Notes: generated from the letters alone by a model not told the origin. A stretch of 8,564 nucleotides of DNA from Bacillota bacterium (GCA_021821235.1 JAKACS010000105.1:1-8564), one strand, 5' to 3'. Positions 1 through 5,249 are shown, numbered from the stretch's first letter. Made by a program: numbers and translations.

Positions 1-25
1 GGTACACTGCGTTAGTTAATATGTA

Positions 26-99
26 TGGAGCGGGTGATGGGAATCGAACCCACGACATCAGCTTGGAAGGCTGGAGTTTTACCATTAAACTACACCCGC
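26..99 (-). tRNA. tRNA-Gly (anticodon UCC)
   Basis: On the minus strand the acceptor arms GCGGGTG (from 99) and CACCCGC pair perfectly. The T-loop reads GGTTCGATTCC, and the anticodon loop CTTCCAA (63-69) carries TCC, which reads GGA/GGG glycine codons. The mature body is 29-99 (71 nt). The next three bases (26-28) encode the 3' CCA, as in many Bacillus tRNA genes. No other tRNA follows within the visible 25 bases, so whether it is solitary or heads a cluster cannot be decided. It has its own promoter upstream at 149-177. Confidence 0.97.
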
Positions 100-148
100 A
101 TGTCGAAACATGTCGTAATGTGTTGTTTTTTCTTACAACGTAGTTATT

Positions 149-177
149 ATTATGCTACTAATTCACAAAATCGTCAA
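149..177 (-). promoter_or_regulatory. Sigma-A promoter of tRNA-Gly
   Basis: Reading the minus strand, TTGACG (172-177) is followed after exactly 17 bases by CATAAT (149-154). Transcription would start near 142, leaving a leader of about 40 nt before the tRNA 5' end at 99. Both hexamers are one mismatch from consensus. Confidence 0.75.
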
Positions 178-208
178 GACTTCATTTGAAAAATTTTTTC
201 ACCAAACA

Positions 209-239
209 GAAAATGAGCAGTGGAACGACTCTCCACTGC
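209..239 (-). terminator. Probable terminator of the ABC importer operon
   Basis: An 8-bp perfect stem (GCAGTGGA at 217-224 with TCCACTGC at 232-239, 7-nt loop) lies just past the stop of the substrate-binding protein gene. On the minus strand it is followed by TCATTTTCTGTTT, a broken rather than clean T-run. Termination is therefore likely but perhaps incomplete, with possible read-through towards the tRNA. Confidence 0.5.
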
Positions 240-249
240 CCCTACATCT

Positions 250-1242
250 CTATTGAATGAATTGCTTGTCGATCAAATTTTTAAAGTTCGGCTTTTCTTT
301 TAAAAATTTCAACTCATACGAGGAATCGGAAAAATCCTGAATGGCTTTTTCATCCACTTGAGAAGTGAAACCAATTCGCTTCCAAGCAAGATCGACAACC
401 GATTTTTCAAGTGTTTGCCCCGTTGTTTTTTTAATATCTTTAATTGCGATTTCCTTCGCCTGCTCCGGATTTTGATTGATAAAATCAACGGCATCTTTGT
501 TGGCCGCAACAATTTTTTCAATCACTTTTTGATTTTCTTTAATTTTCTTCTCAGTCGTGACCAAAACAGACGCTGGCAATGTTTTGCCAAAAGCAACTTG
601 ATCCCAGTCGATCACGACGTCTGCCCCTGTTTGCTGCTCAATTACTGCTGCCCAAGGCTCTGGTGCCACCGCAATATCGACTTTTCCAGCTTGAAGCATG
701 CTTGCATATTGTGCCGGATTCCCAGTTAAATGGTTCATCGTACCGCCAATTCTTTTCGAAGTAATTCCTTCTTTTTTCAAGTACGTTTCAAACTGTACAT
801 CATGCGTGCAGCCAACCCCTGGTGTAATAAACGTTTTTCCTGAAAAATCATTTACGGTTTTAATACCGCTCCCTTTTCGTGCAAGGACAACAGTTCCGCC
901 GGTAGAGGCACCGGCAATGATTCGTACATCTGCCCCTGTCGTAAAGTTATTCATGGCAGGTCCCGGTCCTACAAGCCCTGCGTCAATATCGCCAGTTTTG
1001 AGAGCTGTCATAAACGAACCGCCTTCAGCAAACGTTTTATAAACCACTTTCGTTCCATCGCCAAGGCGCTTTTCATAAAAACCTTTATCTTTCGCCACCA
1101 TTGCCGGAACATGGTTGATATTTGGAAAATAGCCGATGACAATTTCTTTCGGTGCAGAAGCTGACTTAGCCGCATTGCCGCAAGCTGCCAGCACCAGCAT
1201 TAAAGCCAACAATCCTGCTAAAAGTAACCCTTTTCTCTTCAT
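250..1242 (-). CDS. ABC transporter substrate-binding lipoprotein, NitT/TauT (SsuA-like) family
   Basis: A 330-residue extracellular solute-binding protein of an ABC importer. The N-terminus is a lipoprotein signal: basic MKRK, a hydrophobic stretch, then the lipobox LAAC with Cys21 as the lipid-anchored residue, so the mature protein sits on the outer face of the membrane. The body follows the NMT1/SsuA-like fold order: IGYFPNINHVPAMVA near residue 36, TALKTGDIDAGLVG near 79, GKTFITPGVG near 134, and APEPWAAV near 192. The start ATG has GGGGG 8 bases upstream. It is the last gene of the operon, 97 bp after the permease stop, and that gap has a small hairpin (1274-1289). Family knowledge links such proteins to sulfonates, taurine, nitrate or thiamine precursors. 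No ssuD- or tauD-like enzyme is next to it, so the substrate is open. A cysteine in the motif GVGCTHD is noted separately. Confidence 0.92.
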   Translation of the reverse strand: MKRKGLLLAGLLALMLVLAACGNAAKSASAPKEIVIGYFPNINHVPAMVAKDKGFYEKRLGDGTKVVYKTFAEGGSFMTALKTGDIDAGLVGPGPAMNNFTTGADVRIIAGASTGGTVVLARKGSGIKTVNDFSGKTFITPGVGCTHDVQFETYLKKEGITSKRIGGTMNHLTGNPAQYASMLQAGKVDIAVAPEPWAAVIEQQTGADVVIDWDQVAFGKTLPASVLVTTEKKIKENQKVIEKIVAANKDAVDFINQNPEQAKEIAIKDIKKTTGQTLEKSVVDLAWKRIGFTSQVDEKAIQDFSDSSYELKFLKEKPNFKNLIDKQFIQ

Positions 1243-1341
1243 TTTATTATCCCCCTTTTTATCTCGCGTTAACGGCAGTCAACCCTGCCCTATACGCCTT
1301 TGAAAGCCAGAAACTCAAAAAAACTGAATAGAAGCTTCCCT

Positions 1342-2097
1342 TTACCCTGCTAATCCCCAGCGCTCCAATACCGATTTTTCAATCCGCTGGAACAGCAGTT
1401 GATCAACAATCGAGCCAATGACGCCAATAATAATCATAACGGCAATAACAAGACTCATGTTGCCGAAATCGGAAGCATACCTTAAGGTGTACCCAAGCCC
1501 AGGGCCGGTGCTCAACAATTCCCCGGCCATCAGTGCGCGCCAAGCGAAAGCCCATGCCAGCCGGGTGCCGGTCACCACGTACGGAATCGACGCCGGGAGA
1601 CTGACCCGCCAAAACAAATTCATTCCGCTTGAGCCCATTGTCCGTGCCGCATTCATAAACAATGGTGAAACATTTTTTAATCCCATCCGAATGTTTAATG
1701 CCATAACGAACGTTCCGCCCAAAATGACGACGAAAACAACCGAAACTTCATTCATGCCAAACCACATGATTGCCAGCGGCAGCCAGACAATGCTTGGAAC
1801 GCTCTGCAATGCCAAGAGCAGCGAGCCAACGGTTTCATCCGCCGTTTTAGATTTTGCTAAAAGGATTCCAAGAAGCGAGCCGATGATCAGTGACAATCCG
1901 AGCCCAATGACAAGACGTTTGAAGCTGGCAAGCAAATCGTACAGCAGCGTTTTGTCAGCAAACCCGGTTATAAGCGATTTCCATACCATCGTGGGCGAAG
2001 GCAGAATTGTCGGCAGCCAAAGATTCAACCCTGAACCGAGCGCCCACAGGCCGATCAAAATGGCGAAAAAAATGACTCGTTTAACGGCCGAATTCAT
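1342..2097 (-). CDS. ABC transporter permease, NitT/TauT (SsuC-like) family
   Basis: A 251-residue integral membrane subunit of the same importer (BPD_transp_1 family, usual length about 250). Hydrophobic segments lie around residues 8-24, 62-82, 93-114, 118-137, 175-195 and 213-232, giving about six membrane helices. The cytoplasmic EAA-type loop that docks on the ATPase is visible at about 149-168 (NAARTMG...FWRVSLPAS). The ATG start at 2097 overlaps the end of the ATPase gene by 17 bp and is preceded by GGGAGG (2107-2112) nine bases upstream, inside the ATPase reading frame. This points to translational coupling. It works with the ATPase upstream and the binding protein downstream. Confidence 0.94.
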   Translation of the reverse strand: MNSAVKRVIFFAILIGLWALGSGLNLWLPTILPSPTMVWKSLITGFADKTLLYDLLASFKRLVIGLGLSLIIGSLLGILLAKSKTADETVGSLLLALQSVPSIVWLPLAIMWFGMNEVSVVFVVILGGTFVMALNIRMGLKNVSPLFMNAARTMGSSGMNLFWRVSLPASIPYVVTGTRLAWAFAWRALMAGELLSTGPGLGYTLRYASDFGNMSLVIAVMIIIGVIGSIVDQLLFQRIEKSVLERWGLAG

Positions 2098-2866
2098 CTT
2101 CCAATTCCTCCCTTACCACTTTATCAATCTCCTTTTTTAAAAAGCTCATAATATATTCCTCAATCTCAAACATCTCTTTTTTGTATTGATCCCGTGGTCT
2201 TGGAAGGTCAATTTGGATATCCTGTAAAATCGTTCCCGGCTTTGTCCCCATCACAATAACCCGATCTGACAGTTTGAGAGATTCAGAGATACTGTGTGTG
2301 ACAAACAAAATCGTTTTCTGTGTTTCCAGCCAGATTTTTTCAAGCTGGACGTGAAGCCGGCTTCTTGTCTGTTCATCAAGTGCTCCAAACGGTTCATCCA
2401 TCAAGAGAATCTCAGGGTTCATCGCAAGTGCTCGGGCAATTGCCACCCGCTGCTGCATACCGCCGGAAAGCTCATGGGGGTAATGGGTTACATATTTGCT
2501 TAACTGAACCATTTGCAAAAACTTTTTCGCCTCGGCTTCTGCCTCTGCCCTTGGCATTTCCTTTTTTAACGGAAACATCACGTTTTCGGTTACATTCAGC
2601 CACGGAAACAATGCTGCCTGCTGGAACACCATGCCGCGATCCTTTCCGGGTTTCGTTACTTGCCTGCCTTCAACGAGAATTTCGCCGCTCGTCGCCTCCG
2701 TTAACCCTGCCACAATCGAAAGAAGCGTTGACTTACCGCAGCCTGATGGACCTAATATTGAAATAAACTGGCCTTTTTCGATTGTTAAATTGATATCATG
2801 CAAAATTTCAATAGGCTGTTTATCTTTGTTCGCATACTGTTTGTAAATATGGTTGATCTGTATCAA
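2081..2866 (-). CDS. ABC transporter ATP-binding protein, NitT/TauT (SsuB-like) family
   Basis: A 261-residue nucleotide-binding subunit that powers the importer from the cytoplasmic side. All motifs are intact: Walker A GPSGCGKST (39-47), Q-loop FQQ (81-83), signature LSGGMQQR (133-140), Walker B ILLMDEP (153-159), D-loop GALD (161-164) and switch histidine H191. FPWLNV after the Q-loop is typical of the SsuB/TauB/NrtD branch. The start codon is TTG: a TGA stop lies directly upstream in the same frame, so no earlier start is possible, and AGGTGG (2875-2880) sits eight bases before it. It is the first gene of the operon, about 50 bases downstream of a near-consensus promoter. It is followed with overlap by the permease. 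Confidence 0.95.
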   Translation of the reverse strand: MIQINHIYKQYANKDKQPIEILHDINLTIEKGQFISILGPSGCGKSTLLSIVAGLTEATSGEILVEGRQVTKPGKDRGMVFQQAALFPWLNVTENVMFPLKKEMPRAEAEAEAKKFLQMVQLSKYVTHYPHELSGGMQQRVAIARALAMNPEILLMDEPFGALDEQTRSRLHVQLEKIWLETQKTILFVTHSISESLKLSDRVIVMGTKPGTILQDIQIDLPRPRDQYKKEMFEIEEYIMSFLKKEIDKVVREELEDEFGR

Positions 2867-2874
2867 TCAAAAAA

Positions 2875-2880
2875 CCACCT
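2875..2880 (-). promoter_or_regulatory. Ribosome binding site fixing the TTG start of the ABC ATPase
   Basis: AGGTGG on the minus strand, eight bases before TTG at 2864-2866. An in-frame TGA touches the TTG, so this start is the only possible one for the frame. Confidence 0.75.
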
Positions 2881-2919
2881 ATGCTTATTATTCATATTAT
2901 TTTTATCGGATTTAAGTTA

Positions 2920-2947
2920 ATTATAAAGTCTCCCCACCAATTGTCAA
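2920..2947 (-). promoter_or_regulatory. Sigma-A promoter of the ABC importer operon
   Basis: On the minus strand a perfect TTGACA (2942-2947) and a perfect TATAAT (2920-2925) are separated by 16 bases. The transcript would begin near 2913. Such a consensus promoter would be very active unless repressed, which makes a nearby operator plausible. Confidence 0.85.
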
Positions 2948-2977
2948 TAACTTTTTACCAATAAAATCCGCCTTTTA

Positions 2978-2995
2978 CTCACCAGGGTTGGTGAG
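2978..2995. promoter_or_regulatory. Palindrome between divergent promoters, candidate operator
   Basis: CTCACCAGGGTTGGTGAG has perfect 7-bp arms around a 4-base centre. It covers the -35 position of a rightward extended -10 promoter (2997-3007) and lies 31 bp upstream of the -35 box of the ABC operon. The half-site core TTGGTG recurs on the minus strand in the spacer of the ABC promoter (ATTGGTGGGG, 2932-2941). A repressor of one or both directions is an inference; the protein is unknown. Confidence 0.45.
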
Positions 2996-2996
2996 G

Positions 2997-3007
2997 TATG
3001 GTACAAT
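2997..3007 (+). promoter_or_regulatory. Extended -10 promoter, rightward
   Basis: TATG-G-TACAAT matches the Gram-positive extended -10 pattern TRTGNTATAAT with one mismatch in the hexamer. No good -35 box is present, as expected for this class. Transcription would start near 3014 and run into the hairpin leader at 3024-3077. Confidence 0.45.
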
Positions 3008-3045
3008 TTAGTTATTCCCTTAACATTTTTGGAAAAATGGATTTA

Positions 3046-3077
3046 AGAACATCCATTGCAAGGATGTTTTATTTTTT
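3046..3077 (+). terminator. Intrinsic terminator in the leader before the DUF2179 gene
   Basis: The stem AGAACATCC / GGATGTTTT (one G-U pair, 7-nt loop) is followed by TTTTTT (3072-3077). No gene precedes it on this strand because the upstream operon is divergent, so it would act only on the short transcript from the promoter at 2997-3007. An alternative hairpin (3036-3057) uses part of its left arm, suggesting attenuation. Confidence 0.5.
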
Positions 3078-3116
3078 GTAAAAATTTGCGACAGGATGAT
3101 TTCACACGGCTATCCA

Positions 3117-3125
3117 TGTTAAAAT
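3117..3125 (+). promoter_or_regulatory. Possible extended -10 promoter of the DUF2179 gene
   Basis: TG-T-TAAAAT lies 42 bases upstream of the chosen start at 3167 and after the leader terminator. There is no recognisable -35 box at the right distance. It could give transcription that does not depend on the leader. Confidence 0.35.
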
Positions 3126-3154
3126 AGCTTGGTTGAAATGAAAAGACATTTATG

Positions 3155-3160
3155 AAGGAG
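3155..3160 (+). promoter_or_regulatory. Ribosome binding site deciding the start of the DUF2179 gene
   Basis: AAGGAG with six bases to ATG at 3167. The upstream in-frame ATG at 3152 has no comparable site. Confidence 0.75.
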
Positions 3161-3166
3161 CCTTCT

Positions 3167-3691
3167 ATGTTCAAAATTCTTTTGATTTTTGCCTTGCAAT
3201 TAATCTACGTCCCCATTCTAACGCTTCGAACGATCTTTTTAGTGAAAAATATGAGTGTTGCTGCTTCCTCCTTTGGAATTCTTGAGGCACTAATTTATGT
3301 TTTTGGGCTTGCATTGGTCTTTTCAGGCAATCAAAGCGTTGCCGAAATGATCGTTTATGCCGTCGGCTTCGGTGTCGGCCTTTACATCGGAACACGGATT
3401 GAAAACAAGCTTGCGATCGGCTACACGTCATTAGTTGTTAATTTAATGGAACTCAATGAAAAGCTGATTGATTTATTAAGGAATAAAGGCTTTGGGGTTA
3501 CCGTTTTTGAAGGAATGGGGCGCGACAGCAAAAGATACCAGCTCGAAATCCTCACAAAGCGCAGCCGGGAAAATGAACTAATAAATTTAATCGAAGAATA
3601 TGAGCCAAAAGCGTTCATTATTTCGTATGAACCGAGAAGGTTTAAAGGCGGCTTTCTTGTTAAATCAATGAAGAAATATGGTAAAAATTGA
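3167..3691 (+). CDS. UPF0316/DUF2179 membrane protein (YebE-like)
   Basis: A 174-residue protein with three N-terminal hydrophobic segments (about residues 3-24, 34-53 and 58-77), then GTRIENKLAIGY and a soluble C-terminal domain (about 85-165). This is the arrangement of UPF0316 proteins such as Bacillus YebE, where the C-terminal part is the DUF2179 domain, also found behind YitT-type membrane proteins. The biochemical role is not known. The frame has an ATG at 3152, but AAGGAG (3155-3160) lies inside that extension and sits six bases before the ATG at 3167. The start at 3167 is therefore preferred, giving MFKILLIFALQL. It is a monocistronic unit: the SDR gene downstream has its own promoter. 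No strong terminator follows directly. Confidence 0.88.
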   Translation: MFKILLIFALQLIYVPILTLRTIFLVKNMSVAASSFGILEALIYVFGLALVFSGNQSVAEMIVYAVGFGVGLYIGTRIENKLAIGYTSLVVNLMELNEKLIDLLRNKGFGVTVFEGMGRDSKRYQLEILTKRSRENELINLIEEYEPKAFIISYEPRRFKGGFLVKSMKKYGKN

Positions 3692-3708
3692 TTTGCTGTT
3701 TCAGATTT

Positions 3709-3737
3709 TTGTAACGGGCAACCCAAAGAAGTATAAT
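3709..3737 (+). promoter_or_regulatory. Sigma-A promoter of the SDR gene
   Basis: TTGTAA (3709-3714) and a perfect TATAAT (3732-3737) are separated by 17 bases. The start of transcription would be near 3744, leaving a leader of about 30 nt before the GTG at 3773. Confidence 0.7.
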
Positions 3738-3759
3738 GGTAAAAACTGTTCTACTTAAT

Positions 3760-3765
3760 GGAGGG
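3760..3765 (+). promoter_or_regulatory. Ribosome binding site deciding the GTG start of the SDR gene
   Basis: GGAGGG with seven bases to GTG at 3773. It overlaps the in-frame ATG at 3758, which therefore cannot use it. Confidence 0.75.
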
Positions 3766-3772
3766 ATTTCGA

Positions 3773-4516
3773 GTGACGATTGAAGGAAAAGTTGTTGTCA
3801 TTACCGGAGCCAGCAGCGGCATTGGCCAAGCAGCCGCAGAAAAACTAGCCGAGCGGGGAGCGAAGGTCGTTTTATCGGCAAGAAGAACGGAACGCTTGGA
3901 GGAAACCGTCGGACGAATTAAGCAAACAGGTAGTGAAGCTTCTTATTTTCCAGCAGATGTAACTTCGCTAGACGAAATGAAAACATTGGCCAACTTTGCT
4001 TTAAAAAATTACAATCGGATCGATGTCTGGATTAACAACGCTGGCTTGATGCCCCTTTCCTTTATGAATAAATTAAAGGTAGAAGAATGGAACCGGATGG
4101 TTGATGTGAACATTAAAGGTGTGTTAAACGGGATTGCTGCCGCCCTGCCAACAATGGAAAACCAAAAGGAAGGCCACATTATCAATGTTTCTTCCGTTGC
4201 CGGCCATCGCGTCGGCATGGCAGGCGCCGTCTATAGCGGGACAAAATTTGCCGTCCGCGCAATCACAGAAGGCCTTCGCATGGAGCTATCGCCAACATCC
4301 AACATTCGGACGACCATTATTTCCCCAGGATTGGTTGAAACCGAATTGCTTGAAACAATTACGGATCCGGATGCAATGGAAGCACTAAAAGGCCGGTCTG
4401 CCCGCCAACCTTTAAAAGCTGAAGATATCGCCAATGCAATTACCTACGCAATTGAGCAGCCGGAATGGGCTTCAGTCAACGAAATCATCATCCGGCCAAC
4501 CACCCAAGGAAGTTAA
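3773..4516 (+). CDS. SDR family NAD(P)-dependent oxidoreductase
   Basis: A classical short-chain dehydrogenase/reductase of 247 residues from the GTG start. The Rossmann dinucleotide motif TGASSGIG is at 11-18. SARR at 35-38, with two arginines after the second strand, suggests NADPH preference. NNAG is at 88-91. The catalytic tetrad reads Asn113, Ser141, Tyr154, Lys158 (YSGTK at 154-158). The C-terminal PGLVETELLE and NEIIIRP resemble the YdfG-like 3-hydroxy acid/serine dehydrogenase-type group, but the substrate cannot be read from the sequence. The GTG is chosen because GGAGGG lies seven bases before it; the ATG at 3758 would add five residues and overlaps that site. It has its own promoter and a strong terminator directly after the stop, so it is a single-gene unit. 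Confidence 0.93.
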   Translation: MTIEGKVVVITGASSGIGQAAAEKLAERGAKVVLSARRTERLEETVGRIKQTGSEASYFPADVTSLDEMKTLANFALKNYNRIDVWINNAGLMPLSFMNKLKVEEWNRMVDVNIKGVLNGIAAALPTMENQKEGHIINVSSVAGHRVGMAGAVYSGTKFAVRAITEGLRMELSPTSNIRTTIISPGLVETELLETITDPDAMEALKGRSARQPLKAEDIANAITYAIEQPEWASVNEIIIRPTTQGS

Positions 4517-4521
4517 CCCAC

Positions 4522-4554
4522 AGACCGCGATCCGAACCGGATCGCGGTCTTTTT
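4522..4554 (+). terminator. Strong intrinsic terminator after the SDR gene
   Basis: A 13-bp perfect stem (AGACCGCGATCCG at 4522-4534 with its complement at 4538-4550) closes a 3-nt loop and is followed by TTTTT (4550-4554). It begins six bases after the SDR stop codon. Confidence 0.93.
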
Positions 4555-4594
4555 CTGTGCCTCCAGATTATGCCTGTAAAAACTCTACTAGAAA

Positions 4595-4622
4595 ACCGGG
4601 CAAAAACCGCCCGGTCCTTTTT
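4595..4622 (+). terminator. Second terminator-like hairpin
   Basis: The stem ACCGGGC / GCCCGGT (4595-4601 with 4609-4615, loop AAAAACC) is followed by CCTTTTTAG. It sits 40 bases past the first terminator with no gene between, so it is either a back-up terminator or a remnant of another transcription unit. Confidence 0.6.
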
Positions 4623-4640
4623 AGTTTGGCGGATAAACGG

Positions 4641-4701
4641 AGGCTGTTGATTTCCGCTCAAGAAGCTCGCTTTCCGGGGGCGTTCCTTCTTAATCAACTC
4701 C
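4641..4701. repeat. Shrunken copy of a Bacillus intergenic repeat (probable)
   Basis: The segment is bounded by GTTGATT (4646-4652) and its inverse AATCAAC (4692-4698). It begins with GTTGATTTCCGCTC, then CTCGCTTTCCGGGGGCG. From memory, many Bacillaceae genomes carry a dispersed intergenic repeat with this left end, a GC-rich middle and a right end close to CCGCTCCAATCAAC. Here the middle appears to be missing. The assignment is by recall, not by a search. Confidence 0.5.
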
Positions 4702-4801
4702 GGCAAAATAAGTACTTAATTTGTTTGAAATTCAACAATCACTCAGTTTGGGCATCATTGGTTCTCTTTGATTCCCATTTTTGCCGTGATCCTTCGATTG
4801 A

Positions 4802-4898
4802 CTGGTTTTTTCTCTTACTGGTATTTTCTAGGATATAAACCCCTCTATCACCCTGTTTTTTCCCTTTTACTGGTCTGGATGATAAATTAGGATATAAA
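4802..4898. repeat. Imperfect direct repeat, two copies
   Basis: Copy 1 (4802-4839) and copy 2 (4853-4898) share the order CTG, T-run, a pyrimidine stretch, TTACTGGT, a variable part, then TAGGATATAAA (copy 1) or TTAGGATATAAA (copy 2). The second copy has a few extra bases in the middle. No gene covers the region. It looks like an old tandem duplication or two units of a dispersed repeat. Confidence 0.5.
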
Positions 4899-4921
4899 AC
4901 GATGGTAGGATCGAAGCCCAT

Positions 4922-4974
4922 ACTACAGAAATTATGTCGATAGCAAGCTCTATCGCCTCCCTCATTTCAGTAGT
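4922..4974. repeat. Nested inverted repeat upstream of the sigma-B promoter
   Basis: Outer arms ACTACAGAAAT (4922-4932) and ATTTCAGTAGT (4964-4974) pair at 10 of 11 positions. Inside, CGATAG (4938-4943) and CTATCG (4950-4955) form a second perfect stem with a 6-base loop. There is no T-run on either side, so it is not an ordinary terminator. Confidence 0.5.
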
Positions 4975-4989
4975 CGAATCAAATCATTT

Positions 4990-5014
4990 GTTTTACCTTG
5001 CCAACATCGGGTAA
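4990..5014 (+). promoter_or_regulatory. Sigma-B promoter of csbD
   Basis: GTTTTA (4990-4995), a 13-base spacer and GGGTAA (5009-5014) match the sigma-B consensus GTTTAA-N12-15-GGGTAT with one mismatch in each box. The start would be near 5021, about 28 bases before the csbD ATG. CsbD is a known member of the sigma-B general stress regulon in Bacillus subtilis, which supports the reading. Confidence 0.85.
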
Positions 5015-5048
5015 ATAGGAACCATCACACAAAAAGGAGGGGACAGCT

Positions 5049-5249
5049 ATGAATAACGATCAATCAAAAGGTACTCTTGACCAATTAAAAGGCAATTTAA
5101 AAGAAAGTATTGGTAAGCTTTCAAAAAACGAAACCATGGAAGCTGAAGGAAAAGTCGATCAGGCAAAAGGGAGCCTTCAGAAAAAGTATGGTGACGTTAA
5201 AGAAAAGCTTGCAAGCGAATTTAACGATACGGTAGACAGGAACAGCTGA
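5049..5249 (+). CDS. csbD: CsbD family general stress protein
   Basis: A 66-residue, highly charged, cysteine-free small protein with the CsbD pattern: SKGTLDQLKGNLKESIGKL (6-24), then MEAEGKVDQAKGSLQKKYGDVKEKL (29-53), two amphipathic helical halves with repeated K-G and Q-x-K-G units. Its length is usual for the family (about 60-70). The biochemical role of CsbD proteins is not established; they are induced by general stress and behave like small hydrophilic cytoplasmic proteins. The start ATG has AGGAGG eight bases upstream. A sigma-B promoter lies directly in front, and ysnF follows 74 bp later with no terminator between. The two genes are probably one stress-induced transcript. The symbol denotes the family; paralogues are common. 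Confidence 0.93.
   Translation: MNNDQSKGTLDQLKGNLKESIGKLSKNETMEAEGKVDQAKGSLQKKYGDVKEKLASEFNDTVDRNS

Larger units (their letters stand above)
4517..5048. other. Long gene-free intergenic region
   Basis: About 530 bp between the SDR and csbD genes. It holds, in order: the SDR terminator, a second terminator-like hairpin, a short repeat remnant, a two-copy direct repeat, a nested inverted repeat and the csbD promoter. The open frames crossing it (longest about 60 codons on the minus strand at 4739-4921) have no ribosome binding site and no recognisable protein features, so I see no gene here. Confidence 0.7.

Noticed and set aside
358..1042. Open frames on the plus strand opposite the substrate-binding protein gene
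   Set aside because: They are antisense to a clearly conserved lipoprotein gene, lack ribosome binding sites and have no family features.
1243..1341. An internal promoter before the substrate-binding protein gene (TTGACT on the minus strand)
   Set aside because: There is a -35-like box but nothing like TATAAT 15-19 bases further on.
1418..2140. 240-codon plus-strand frame opposite the permease
   Set aside because: Long only because the permease composition keeps the antisense frame open; no ribosome binding site and no recognisable domains.
2320..2766. 148-codon plus-strand frame opposite the ABC ATPase
   Set aside because: Antisense to an ATPase with every motif intact; the translation shows no family pattern.
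3037..3081. 14-codon frame (MDLRTSIARMFYFL) in the leader before the DUF2179 gene
   Set aside because: Only a weak ribosome binding site, no run of one regulatory codon as in classical leader peptides, and it is buried in the hairpins; not listed as a gene.
4434..4838. 134-codon plus-strand frame running out of the SDR gene into the gap
   Set aside because: It crosses the SDR stop and two terminators in another frame, has no ribosome binding site and a composition unlike a protein.
4739..4921. 60-codon minus-strand frame in the long intergenic region
   Set aside because: No Shine-Dalgarno sequence before its ATG, and its coding content is the direct-repeat DNA; better explained as a repeat.
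4517..5048. CRISPR array, T-box or known riboswitch in the long gap
   Set aside because: Only two unequal repeat copies, no regular spacers and none of the conserved T-box or riboswitch core sequences I know.
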